NCBI GenBank assembly: GCA_004524425.1
Contig: SDNN01000022.1
Coordinates: forward strand, 1 to 22,817
Source: Promethearchaeota archaeon
Lineage (GTDB): Archaea; Asgardarchaeota; Lokiarchaeia; Sigynarchaeales; SOKP01
Length of the DNA: 22,817 nucleotides
Reading direction: 5' to 3'
The position numbers and the translations under genes were made by a program. The notes under the pieces are model-generated. The model searched no databases and was not told the origin of the DNA. It saw only the letters and a list, made by a program, of their open reading frames with translations. Position 1 is the stretch's first letter, and every line of letters begins with the position of its first letter. Below, piece after piece: positions 14,634 through 21,759 of the stretch.

Positions 14634-16034
14634 ATGAGTGAAAAAAGACAAAAAACCAGCGATGATTTTTCTCTTAAAACTGCAATGGCTTTTAGTAGTG
14701 CGAATGTTTCGGATATACTTTCCTATCAAGCTTTTTCGTTTTTAATATTCACGTTTTATTATACCATCGTTCGGATTAACGTACTCCTAATATCATTAGG
14801 TTTCATGATTTGGGCCGTATGGAATGCTATAAACGACCCTCTTTTAGGAGGTCTTTCAGATAAAACTGAATCAAAACGAGGTCGCCGGTTACCATGGATC
14901 ATAGCAGCAACCATACCTTTATCAATAATAATGCTTCTTTTATTCACACCACCCATTAGCGCAGGTATAGAGGATGAATTAACTAATTTTGTATATTTCC
15001 TAATCATAATCATCGTATTCGAACTATTTTATACCATGTTTAGTATTAATCAGACGGCGGCATTTCCCGAAGTGTTTATTGATAAGGTTGAGCGAGCAAA
15101 AGTCAACTCGGTAAAACAATTATTTGGGATTATTGCATTGATTTTAGCTTTTGTTTTACCGGGAATATTCATTCCAGATTTCACAGATAGGCGATATTTA
15201 GTAAACTATTGGATTTTTGGAATATTCGCTGGTATAATCGTGCTGATCGGGGGATTGATTTTTATTAAATGGGGATATCTTGCAAGAGAAGAGTTCAAGG
15301 ATGAGTTTAAGCAAGCTCCGCCATTGGGAAAATCAATCGTATTATGCGTGAAAAATGAATGTTTCAGATGGATGGCATTGTCACTTATCATGATATGGTT
15401 CGTTTTTGGCATGTTGCCTACAATCATTCCTCTTTATGGCAAGTTTGTTTTGGGAATGAGTGGATTTGGCATATCATTAATGCTGGGAATTGCTTTCATC
15501 TCTGCAATGGCTTTTGTTAACGTGTGGAGAATCTTAGTTATCAAGATAGGTCCCAGAAAAACTTGGATGCTAAGTATATTGGCCTGGATCGCAACTTTAA
15601 TTCCATTGTTATTCATTTCAGATGTGGTTTCAGCTTACATCGTTTTTACATTAATGGGATCTGGCCTCGCAGGAGCTCTTTTTCTTAGAGATATCACTTG
15701 GGCGGACATAATTGACGAAGATGAAATTAAGACGGGCGTGAGAAGAGAGGCAGCATATTATGGAGTTAATGCTCTCTTCATGAGATTTTCAACCATTTTG
15801 ATTTTTCTGGCGATCAATCTCGTATTTACCTCAACGGGATGGGCAGTATATGCCCCAGAGAAAGTGACCCCTGAAATTCTTTTTGGATTGCGACTGTTAA
15901 TAGCAGTGTTTCCAATTATTGCATTATGTTTAGCTTTATTTGGTTTTTACATGTTTCCTTTACATGGTGAGAGGCTCGAAAAAGTTAAGGAAGAGCAAAA
16001 AAGGCTGCATGCTGAAAAGAAATCAAGAACATAA
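14634..16034 (+). CDS. GPH-family (MelB-like) sugar transporter, copy 1
   Basis: 466 residues with about 12 hydrophobic segments. The diagnostic loop between helices 2 and 3, WNAINDPLLGGLSDKT (63-78) followed by KRGRRLPW, is typical of the glycoside-pentoside-hexuronide:cation symporters, as is the late DEDEIKTGVRREAAYYGVN, matching the cytoplasmic loop before helix 9-10. Compared with MelB, the helix-2 cation-site Asp59 is kept (D68) while Asp55 is Asn (N64), so Na+ coupling may be lost in favour of H+ or facilitated transport. The C-terminus is a basic cytoplasmic helix (KVKEEQKRLHAEKK). It probably imports the mono- or oligosaccharide used by the neighbouring sulfatase and catabolic operon. 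Clear paralogue of the second transporter at 20338-21747. Confidence 0.92.
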   Translation: MSEKRQKTSDDFSLKTAMAFSSANVSDILSYQAFSFLIFTFYYTIVRINVLLISLGFMIWAVWNAINDPLLGGLSDKTESKRGRRLPWIIAATIPLSIIMLLLFTPPISAGIEDELTNFVYFLIIIIVFELFYTMFSINQTAAFPEVFIDKVERAKVNSVKQLFGIIALILAFVLPGIFIPDFTDRRYLVNYWIFGIFAGIIVLIGGLIFIKWGYLAREEFKDEFKQAPPLGKSIVLCVKNECFRWMALSLIMIWFVFGMLPTIIPLYGKFVLGMSGFGISLMLGIAFISAMAFVNVWRILVIKIGPRKTWMLSILAWIATLIPLLFISDVVSAYIVFTLMGSGLAGALFLRDITWADIIDEDEIKTGVRREAAYYGVNALFMRFSTILIFLAINLVFTSTGWAVYAPEKVTPEILFGLRLLIAVFPIIALCLALFGFYMFPLHGERLEKVKEEQKRLHAEKKSRT

Positions 16035-16047
16035 CCCAATATTTTCA

Positions 16048-16078
16048 TTTTTTTTTAACTTTCATTTTTTATATTTTT
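16048..16078 (+). terminator. Oligo-T terminator after GPH transporter 1
   Basis: T9, T6 and T5 runs begin 14 bases after the transporter stop codon. No hairpin precedes them. This suggests the five-gene operon downstream has its own promoter. Confidence 0.55.
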
Positions 16079-16080
16079 AT

Positions 16081-16102
16081 CACGATTCTCGCCAGAATAG
16101 TG
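16081..16102. promoter_or_regulatory. Inverted repeat upstream of the sugar operon, candidate operator
   Basis: CACGATTCT (16081-16089) and AGAATAGTG (16094-16102) are complementary at 8 of 9 positions around a CGCC spacer. The element is GC-richer than its surroundings and lies 67-88 bases before the first gene of the operon, upstream of any likely TATA element (TTAATATTTAAAC near 16141-16153). That position fits an activator site. A terminator is less likely because no T run follows it on either strand. Confidence 0.4.
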
Positions 16103-16168
16103 TGAATCAAAAAAAATAATTATTAACATTAATTCTTGCTAATTAATATTTAAACGAGTAACGATTTC

Positions 16169-17122
16169 ATGAGCAATTTTGACTTTGTACCGAGAGAAAA
16201 GGCGACTTTTTATTATATTGGGGTAACCACAACTCAATCATCAATAATGAAAGTCTTTCCGAAATGGGCTGAATATCTGGGACTTGCTGGTACTCCGATC
16301 GTAGGCTTAAATTGCAAAATTCACGACGAGCCTAAGGTGTATAGGAAAATAGTTGAATTTATAAAAAATGATGGAAAATCATTAGGCGCCTTAGTCACCT
16401 CACATAAGATTGACTTGTTTGATGCTGCTAAGGATTATTTCGATGAGATAGGTCCTTATGTTGAATTATTAGGTGAGCTAAGCTGCATTTCTAAAGGGAA
16501 TGGTAAACTACGGGCTCATGCTAAAGATCCAATCACAAGCGGATTGGCTTATGAATCATTTATACCAGAAATGCATTGGAAAGAGACTAAAGGTGATATT
16601 TTTATAATGGGTGCTGGAGGTGCATCGCTTGCTCTAACCACCTATCTCATGGAAAAAGGAGATAAAAATAACTGGCCATCAAAAATTCATGTAACTAATA
16701 GAAGTACCCCCAGATTGGAAAAAATGAAGAAGATTCATCAAAAAATAAATCCCGGAATCAAAATTGAATATCATCATTGTCCTAATTCAGAAGATAACGA
16801 TAAAATTCTCAATCAATTGAAACCTTATTCTCTTGTGATTAATGGTACTGGTGCAGGTAAAGATTTTCCTGGTTCTCCACTAACAAATTCTGCTGAATTT
16901 CCCGAAAATGGATTAGCGTGGGATTATAATTTTAGAGGCGACTTAGTGTTTTTAAAACAAGCTCAAGCACAAAAAAAGGAAAAAAATTTGCATGTGGAGA
17001 ATGGATGGATTTATTTTTTGCACGGATGGTTGCAAGTGATAGCCGAGGTGTTTCATTTGGATATCCCAACCAAGGGGCCAAAATTTGAGGACCTCGCTAA
17101 AATTGCTTTAGAAGTTAAATAA
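16169..17122 (+). CDS. Shikimate-dehydrogenase-like oxidoreductase, divergent
   Basis: 317 residues with the two-domain plan of shikimate/quinate dehydrogenases. The catalytic Lys (K80 in LVTSHKID, for NVTIPHK) and Asp (D120 in HAKDPITSG, for NTDGxG) are retained, the nucleotide loop is IMGAGGASLAL (146-156), and the second strand ends VTNRST, the NRS/NRT pattern for NADP. INGTG (225-229) replaces the usual INATP, and WIYFLHGWLQ the usual MLVHQG. The substrate-side SxS motif of true shikimate dehydrogenases is missing (GVTTTQSSIMKVF instead), so another polyol or sugar is likely. As first gene of an operon with an isomerase, lactonase and KDPG-type aldolase it may oxidise a sugar or sugar acid. 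Calling it AroE would be misleading. The gap to the next gene is at most 15 bases. Confidence 0.82.
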   Translation: MSNFDFVPREKATFYYIGVTTTQSSIMKVFPKWAEYLGLAGTPIVGLNCKIHDEPKVYRKIVEFIKNDGKSLGALVTSHKIDLFDAAKDYFDEIGPYVELLGELSCISKGNGKLRAHAKDPITSGLAYESFIPEMHWKETKGDIFIMGAGGASLALTTYLMEKGDKNNWPSKIHVTNRSTPRLEKMKKIHQKINPGIKIEYHHCPNSEDNDKILNQLKPYSLVINGTGAGKDFPGSPLTNSAEFPENGLAWDYNFRGDLVFLKQAQAQKKEKNLHVENGWIYFLHGWLQVIAEVFHLDIPTKGPKFEDLAKIALEVK

Positions 17123-17126
17123 ATTA

Positions 17127-17131
17127 AGGTG
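17127..17131 (+). promoter_or_regulatory. Shine-Dalgarno AGGTG deciding the pgiA start
   Basis: AGGTG overlaps the first possible GTG start (17129) and is therefore useless for it, but stands 6 bases before an in-frame TTG at 17138. This favours TTG 17138 as the real start of the phosphoglucose isomerase gene. Confidence 0.5.
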
Positions 17132-17722
17132 CCACTATTGAAAAATATTAAAAATATAAAATCTTTCGCCATTAAGTTTAGTTTAGATGATGGTTTTGCT
17201 CCTAATAAAAAATCCATTAAACGCATGCTTTCTGATATGAAAGGCATGTATTTTGATGATGAGGAATTCGAAGAGATGTTAGAGGAGAGAGATCGTGTTA
17301 TATATGAATTTTATGACTTAGGTATTGCCGAAGATCCAGGAGATTTAGCTTTTGGTACAACTATATTATATCCAGGTAAGGTTGGAAGAGAATATTTCAT
17401 GACAAAAGGACATTTCCATGAGGAATTGGATACTGCTGAAGTATATTATTGCATTAAAGGTCATGGATATCTACTCATGGAAAATATGGATGGGGATGTT
17501 GAACTCCAGGAGATGGATCCGGGCATGAGCGTGTATGTCCCTCCCAATTTTGCCCATAGAAGCATCAACATATCTGATAAAGAGCCATTTATCATGTTTT
17601 TTGTGTTTAGGGCTGATGCTGGACACGATTATAAGACAATTGAGACCAAGGGATTTAGAAAACTCATCATTGAAGAGAATGGAGCACCTAAAATCGTGAA
17701 TAATCCAAAATGGAAAGCCTAG
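17129..17722 (+). CDS. pgiA: Cupin-type glucose-6-phosphate isomerase
   Basis: 197 residues if read from GTG at 17129; a TTG at 17138 with AGGTG at proper distance would give 194. The cupin metal ligands are H95 and H97 (TKGHFH), E104 (AEVYYCIKG) and H143 (VPPNFAHRS), offset by a constant seven from the ligands I recall for the Pyrococcus furiosus enzyme. The C-terminal block ADAGHDYKTIETKGF is also family-typical. It interconverts glucose-6-phosphate and fructose-6-phosphate in euryarchaeal glycolysis and gluconeogenesis. In this operon it may instead isomerise the phosphorylated sugar released from the imported substrate. It lies between the dehydrogenase-like gene (at most 15 bases) and a 2-hydroxyacid dehydrogenase (19 bases). 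The N-terminal 40 residues are basic and variable. Confidence 0.92.
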   Translation: MPLLKNIKNIKSFAIKFSLDDGFAPNKKSIKRMLSDMKGMYFDDEEFEEMLEERDRVIYEFYDLGIAEDPGDLAFGTTILYPGKVGREYFMTKGHFHEELDTAEVYYCIKGHGYLLMENMDGDVELQEMDPGMSVYVPPNFAHRSINISDKEPFIMFFVFRADAGHDYKTIETKGFRKLIIEENGAPKIVNNPKWKA

Positions 17723-17730
17723 AATCTCGT

Positions 17731-17738
17731 GAGGTGAT
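17731..17738 (+). promoter_or_regulatory. Strong Shine-Dalgarno GAGGTGAT before the TTG start at 17742
   Basis: An eight-base match to the complement of the archaeal 16S 3' end. It confirms that the 2-hydroxyacid dehydrogenase begins at TTG 17742 and that TTG is a working start codon in this genome. Confidence 0.75.
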
Positions 17739-17741
17739 ATT

Positions 17742-18665
17742 TTGAATAAAGTCTATGTAACTCCAAGATCGATTTCTTTAAATGGACATCCTTCCCTTGA
17801 AAAATTGAAAAATGCAGGTTTTGAAGTAATTCTTGGACCGCCCGGTAAACGTCCAACAGAAGAGGAACAATCAAAAATCCTGCCCGATTGTGTGGCCTAT
17901 TTGGCGGGAACAGAACCAATTCAAGAAAAGGTGCTAAAGACAGCGAAAAATTTGAAAATAATCAGCAGAAATGGCGTAGGAATTGAGAATATCGACCTTG
18001 ATGCTGCAGAAAATTTGGGAATCGAAATTGCCACCACTCCCGGTTCTAATGCGCAAGGCGTAGCCGAATTATCAATTAACTTAATGTTAACCTCAGCACG
18101 TTCAGTGATTTCTTGTAATGAGAATTTAAAAAAAGGAGAATGGAAAAGAGTTAAGGGAATTGAGCTTGCGGGTCGTATCTTAGGTGTAATCGGTACTGGA
18201 AGCATAGGTAAAAAGGTGATAAACATGGCTCTTGGTTTGGGAATGAAAGTACTGGGGCATGATTTACGTCCAGATGAAAATTTTGATCCATCACCTGATT
18301 TCAAATATGCTTTATTAGATGAGCTTCTAATGAAATCGGATGTCATAAGCTTGCATTGTCCTCCTAGCGAAAAACCTCTTTTAGACGATAATGCTATCAA
18401 AAAATTAAAATCTGGAGTGATACTTATTAATACGGCTCGAGCGGGTCTTGTGGAAGAGAAGCCAATACTAGAAGCATTAAATAAAAAAAAGATAAGAACT
18501 TATGCCACGGATGTATATAAGACTGAGCCTCCCGGATTTGATGATTTGATCTCTCATGAAAATGTCATTTGTACCCCCCATATTGGTGCTTATACGGAGG
18601 AAAGTATTGATCGTGCGGCAGAGGATGCCGTAGATAATATTTTAAAGAAGTTTGGATTGATGTAA
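17742..18665 (+). CDS. D-isomer-specific 2-hydroxyacid dehydrogenase (phosphoglycerate-dehydrogenase-like), NAD-type
   Basis: 307 residues, catalytic core only, without the ACT domain of many SerA proteins. The Rossmann loop GTGSIG is at 151-156, with D174 at the end of the next strand (GHDLRP), predicting NAD(H). The catalytic triad is R233 (NTARAG), E262 (YKTEPP) and H280 (TPHIGAYT). The substrate-side loop SRNGVGIENID (75-85) resembles 3-phosphoglycerate dehydrogenase. It would oxidise a D-2-hydroxy acid or phospho-acid; inside a sugar operon it may handle a sugar-acid intermediate instead of serine synthesis. The TTG start is backed by GAGGTGAT. Neighbours are 19 bases upstream and 1 base downstream. 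It differs in cofactor signature from the dehydrogenase at 6622-7770. Confidence 0.88.
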   Translation: MNKVYVTPRSISLNGHPSLEKLKNAGFEVILGPPGKRPTEEEQSKILPDCVAYLAGTEPIQEKVLKTAKNLKIISRNGVGIENIDLDAAENLGIEIATTPGSNAQGVAELSINLMLTSARSVISCNENLKKGEWKRVKGIELAGRILGVIGTGSIGKKVINMALGLGMKVLGHDLRPDENFDPSPDFKYALLDELLMKSDVISLHCPPSEKPLLDDNAIKKLKSGVILINTARAGLVEEKPILEALNKKKIRTYATDVYKTEPPGFDDLISHENVICTPHIGAYTEESIDRAAEDAVDNILKKFGLM

Positions 18666-18666
18666 C

Positions 18667-19536
18667 GTGTCGAAGATACAAATCGAAGAATCTAGTATTG
18701 CTTCCTTAGAGGAATATTTGAATTTAAAGAACCGACCATCGGGTGTAATCCAGCTCACGTGGTTGGGGCAAGCAGGATTTGCCATTCACTTTAAAAATAA
18801 ACTTTTTATAATTGACCCTTATTTATCAGATTATCTCTCAAAAAAATATAAGGGTAAACTATTTCCGCACATTCGCTTAATGGATATTCCCATATTACCT
18901 GAAAAAATAAGAAATTTAGATTATATTCTCAGTACTCATGCCCACTCAGATCACATGGATCCAGAAACCATTACCGTTTTATCACAGAATAATCCAAAGT
19001 GTAAGATGATTGTTCCATCTGCTGAGATTGAAGAGGCAATTAACAGAGGTGCAAGACACGAACATTTAATTTCCGCTAATGCTGAGCAAATCATTAAAAT
19101 AGATAACGATCTAAAAATAATTGGCATGGCGGCTGCTCATGAAAAATTAAAAGTAAATGAGAAGGGAGAACATCATTTTTTAGGGTATATTTTCTGTTTA
19201 GATGAGATTAAGATTTATCATTCTGGGGATTGCATTCCATATGAAGGCCTTTCTAAGAAATTGAAAAACCTTGAAATTGATATAGCACTTTTACCTATAA
19301 ATGGAAGAGATGAATACCGCTTAGAAAATGGTATAGCTGGAAATTTTAAAATACCAGAAGTTTTAAATCTTTGCAAACAAGCAAAAATTGAACATTTAAT
19401 CGTCCATCATTTCGGCATGTTTGCTTACAATACCGTGAGTGATGAGCAATTAAGAAGTCTTGAGAAAATAAGTTCTAAAAACCTTAAAATTATTATTCCT
19501 AAAATTAATCAAGCATATAAAATAATCAAAAATTAA
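18667..19536 (+). CDS. Metallo-beta-lactamase-fold lactonase, UlaG-like
   Basis: 289 residues. The metal motif is H91-A-H93-S-D95-H96 in STHAHSDHMD, with H158 (GMAAAHE), D188 (YHSGDC) and a late His pair H247-H248. TWLGQAGFAI and DPYLSD near the start and LPINGRDEYRLENGIAGNF (209-227) mark the UlaG branch, whose founding member opens L-ascorbate-6-phosphate lactone. In this operon a sugar-lactone or lactone-phosphate hydrolase between an oxidising step and a KDPG-type aldolase is the natural reading. It starts with GTG one base after the preceding stop, so translation is likely coupled; no separate Shine-Dalgarno site is evident. It is cytoplasmic. The actual lactone is unknown. Confidence 0.88.
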   Translation: MSKIQIEESSIASLEEYLNLKNRPSGVIQLTWLGQAGFAIHFKNKLFIIDPYLSDYLSKKYKGKLFPHIRLMDIPILPEKIRNLDYILSTHAHSDHMDPETITVLSQNNPKCKMIVPSAEIEEAINRGARHEHLISANAEQIIKIDNDLKIIGMAAAHEKLKVNEKGEHHFLGYIFCLDEIKIYHSGDCIPYEGLSKKLKNLEIDIALLPINGRDEYRLENGIAGNFKIPEVLNLCKQAKIEHLIVHHFGMFAYNTVSDEQLRSLEKISSKNLKIIIPKINQAYKIIKN

Positions 19537-19541
19537 ACAAA

Positions 19542-19547
19542 GAGGAG
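19542..19547 (+). promoter_or_regulatory. Shine-Dalgarno GAGGAG of the aldolase gene
   Basis: GAGGAG lies 5 bases before ATG 19553 and selects this start over the in-frame ATG three codons later. Confidence 0.65.
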
Positions 19548-19552
19548 CTAAA

Positions 19553-20188
19553 ATGGAGATAATGGAAAAAATAGAAGAATTAATATTGGTTCCAGTTGCA
19601 GTGATTGAGAATGCTGAAGATGCAGTTCCTTTGGCAAATGCTTTAATAAATGCTCAGCTTCCTTTAGTTGAAATTACATTCCGTACTGCTGCTGCAGCAG
19701 AATCTATAGCGATCCTAAGAAGTAAATTTCCAAGCATGGTGGTTGGGGCAGGAACCGTACTTACAATAGATCACGTGAAAAATGCTGTCAAGGCCGGTGC
19801 TCAATTCATCGTGACGCCCGGATTTAATCCTACCGTGGTGGATTATTGCGTCAAAAAGAATATTTCAATATGTCCGGGTTTGAACGCACCTTCATTTATA
19901 GAATGGGGCTTAGAACGGGGATTAAACCATTTTAAATTCTATCCTGCTGATCTTTCTGGAGGTCCACAAATGCTTCGCACATTATCCGGCCCCTATCCAG
20001 GGGTTAAATTCATGCCCACAGGAGGAATTAATAATCAAACTCTCGTTGAATATTTAAAATTAGATAATGTATTTGCCTGTGGTGGCAGCTGGATTGTAAA
20101 AAAAGACTTAATCAGTTCGAAAAACTTCGAAGAGATAACTAAACGAACAAAAGAAGCTTTGGCAGTCATTAAAACTCAAGTTAAATGA
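19553..20188 (+). CDS. eda: 2-keto-3-deoxy-6-phosphogluconate (KDPG) aldolase family protein
   Basis: 211 residues, standard length for Eda. The class I aldolase pattern is complete: E40 and R44 in VEITFRT, GAGTVL (65-70), FIVTPGFNP, ICPGLNAPS, Schiff-base lysine K128 in HFKFYPAD, then PTGGINNQ for phosphate binding and ACGGSW near the end. It cleaves KDPG, or a related 2-keto-3-deoxy sugar acid phosphate, to pyruvate and glyceraldehyde-3-phosphate. KFYPA replaces the common KLFPA and NAPS the common TPSE, small changes that may reflect a related substrate such as KDPGal. It is the last of five tightly packed genes and supplies the cleavage step of the proposed pathway. This bacterial-type enzyme differs from the archaeal KdgA (DapA-type) aldolase, hinting at acquisition from bacteria. 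Confidence 0.93.
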   Translation: MEIMEKIEELILVPVAVIENAEDAVPLANALINAQLPLVEITFRTAAAAESIAILRSKFPSMVVGAGTVLTIDHVKNAVKAGAQFIVTPGFNPTVVDYCVKKNISICPGLNAPSFIEWGLERGLNHFKFYPADLSGGPQMLRTLSGPYPGVKFMPTGGINNQTLVEYLKLDNVFACGGSWIVKKDLISSKNFEEITKRTKEALAVIKTQVK

Positions 20189-20217
20189 AAAATGAATGAA
20201 GGACTACTTGATTTATA

Positions 20218-20231
20218 TTTTTTTATTTTTT
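20218..20231 (+). terminator. Oligo-T terminator after the aldolase gene
   Basis: T7-A-T6 starts 30 bases after the eda stop codon, separating the five-gene operon from the second transporter gene. Confidence 0.5.
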
Positions 20232-20284
20232 AAATTTAAATTCGCAATACCTTTTTATTTCCATTAGATGTAAGTATGATCAAA

Positions 20285-20314
20285 AGAATGAATTCGAATT
20301 TTTCGATTTATTCT
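20285..20314. promoter_or_regulatory. 30-bp imperfect inverted repeat before GPH transporter 2
   Basis: AGAATGAATTCGAA (20285-20298) can pair with TTCGATTTATTCT ending at 20314, with one G-T pair and one bulged base, around a short T loop. It lies 24-53 bases before the ATG of the second transporter. It may be an operator or an mRNA leader hairpin. Confidence 0.35.
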
Positions 20315-20337
20315 AATTATTAAAGTGATGATCTTTT

Positions 20338-21747
20338 ATGAACGAAAAAAAACAAATTTCTGTATTCGACACGTATTCAAATAAAAAATTAGCAGCTTAT
20401 GCGATAGGTCAAACCTCAGACATTACAGCATATCAAACATTCACGTTTTTAGTATTTACCTTTTATTTTGCAGTGATAGGAATAAATGTAGTGTTAATTA
20501 CAATAGGTTTTATCATTTGGTCTATTTGGAACAGTTTCAATGATCCATTTATCGGTTACTTATCAGATCGAACACATACAAAATGGGGTCGTCGAATTCC
20601 TTATATCATGATATCTACTGTTCCTCTCGGGTTGATTACTTTTCTATTATTTGTCCCACCAAAATCTTATGGTTTCTCCAATGAAATGACGAATTTCATA
20701 TACTTTCTTATCATCATCATCGCATTTGAATTGTTTTTCACGATGTATGATCTAAATTTTACAGCTCTTTTCCCCGAATTATTCATCAAACTCGAGGAAA
20801 GAGCAAAAGCGAACTTATTTCGGCAATCTTTTTTAATAATTGGGTTATTCATGGCATTCATATTACCAGGTTTATTCATTTCAGATTATAGCGATCCTGA
20901 ATCTTTATCTCAATACCAATTATTTGGATTGGTTATTGCCTTTGTTGTAATCCTCCCAGCACTCATTTTTCTGAAATTCACTCCTAAAGAAAAAGTAGAA
21001 TTTCAAGAAGATTATTTGGGTGCCCCAAGTTTATTCGGTTCGATTAAAATGTGCCTCAAAAGTAAATCATTTAGATGGTACATACCAGCAGAAGTCGCGA
21101 ATTGGTTCGTATATGGGATGTTACCCACCTTAGTGCCTTTATATGGAAAATTCGTTTTAGGTATTGATGATGCTCTCATTTTATCATTGTTATTAGCCTT
21201 AAGCTTCATATCAGTAGCAATCTTCATGAATGTATTGTGGAAACCTCTGGCCCAAAAGTTTGGTCCAAGAAAACCATGGTTGCTTTCCATGTTTATTTTC
21301 ATCTTATCACTGCTACCATTAATGTTTATAACCACCATGATTCAAGGGTTGATCGTATTTTTTTTAATTGGCATCGGGATGTCTGGATCTATTTATTTAA
21401 TTGATTTGATTATCGGAGACATTGTTGATGAGGATGAGGTCAAGACGGGCGCGCGTAGTGAAGGTGCATATTATGGGGTCAACATGTTCCTCATGCATTT
21501 ATCTACCGTGTTTGTTTTCTTAGCTATTAGTTTAGTATTCACTAACGTTGGCTGGGCAGTATTTGAACCAAGTAGAGTCACTCCTCAAGTTATTTTTGGT
21601 TTGAGAGCTTTAATGTTCATTTTTCCGGCGATGGCTTTGGGAATTGGCTTGATAGTCATCTATAAATATCCTCTAGATGGCGAATACCTGCAAGAGATAA
21701 AACATAAATTAGAAGAATTGCATAAACAAAAAAAAGCACGAAAATAA
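20338..21747 (+). CDS. GPH-family (MelB-like) sugar transporter, copy 2
   Basis: 469 residues with about 12 membrane segments and the same architecture as the first copy. The family loop reads WNSFNDPFIGYLSDRT (64-79) followed by KWGRRIPY, and the later loop DEDEVKTGARSEGAYYGVN. The MelB Asp59 equivalent is D69 and the Asp55 position is again Asn (N65). Long stretches align with copy 1 without gaps (for example FxFLxFTFY and GINVxLIxIGF), so the two arose by duplication and later diverged, presumably for different sugars or regulation. GTGATGAT lies 7 bases before the ATG as a ribosome binding site. The gene has its own upstream inverted repeat and ends 17 bases from the convergent aminotransferase gene. 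Confidence 0.92.
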   Translation: MNEKKQISVFDTYSNKKLAAYAIGQTSDITAYQTFTFLVFTFYFAVIGINVVLITIGFIIWSIWNSFNDPFIGYLSDRTHTKWGRRIPYIMISTVPLGLITFLLFVPPKSYGFSNEMTNFIYFLIIIIAFELFFTMYDLNFTALFPELFIKLEERAKANLFRQSFLIIGLFMAFILPGLFISDYSDPESLSQYQLFGLVIAFVVILPALIFLKFTPKEKVEFQEDYLGAPSLFGSIKMCLKSKSFRWYIPAEVANWFVYGMLPTLVPLYGKFVLGIDDALILSLLLALSFISVAIFMNVLWKPLAQKFGPRKPWLLSMFIFILSLLPLMFITTMIQGLIVFFLIGIGMSGSIYLIDLIIGDIVDEDEVKTGARSEGAYYGVNMFLMHLSTVFVFLAISLVFTNVGWAVFEPSRVTPQVIFGLRALMFIFPAMALGIGLIVIYKYPLDGEYLQEIKHKLEELHKQKKARK

Positions 21748-21759
21748 GAAATATTAAAA

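Noticed and set aside
16169..17122. True shikimate dehydrogenase AroE
   Set aside because: Catalytic Lys and Asp remain, but the shikimate-binding SxS segment and other core motifs differ, and the context is sugar catabolism.
17921..18400. 159-codon minus-strand open frame inside the 2-hydroxyacid dehydrogenase
   Set aside because: Antisense shadow of a clearly conserved enzyme; low-complexity Ser/Pro/Phe composition and no recognisable domain.
13077..21747. Sulfoquinovose sulfo-Entner-Doudoroff pathway
   Set aside because: Dehydrogenase, lactonase and aldolase types overlap in outline, but no SQ glycosidase, dehydratase or sulfolactaldehyde dehydrogenase is present and a sulfatase acts on sulfate esters, not sulfonates.
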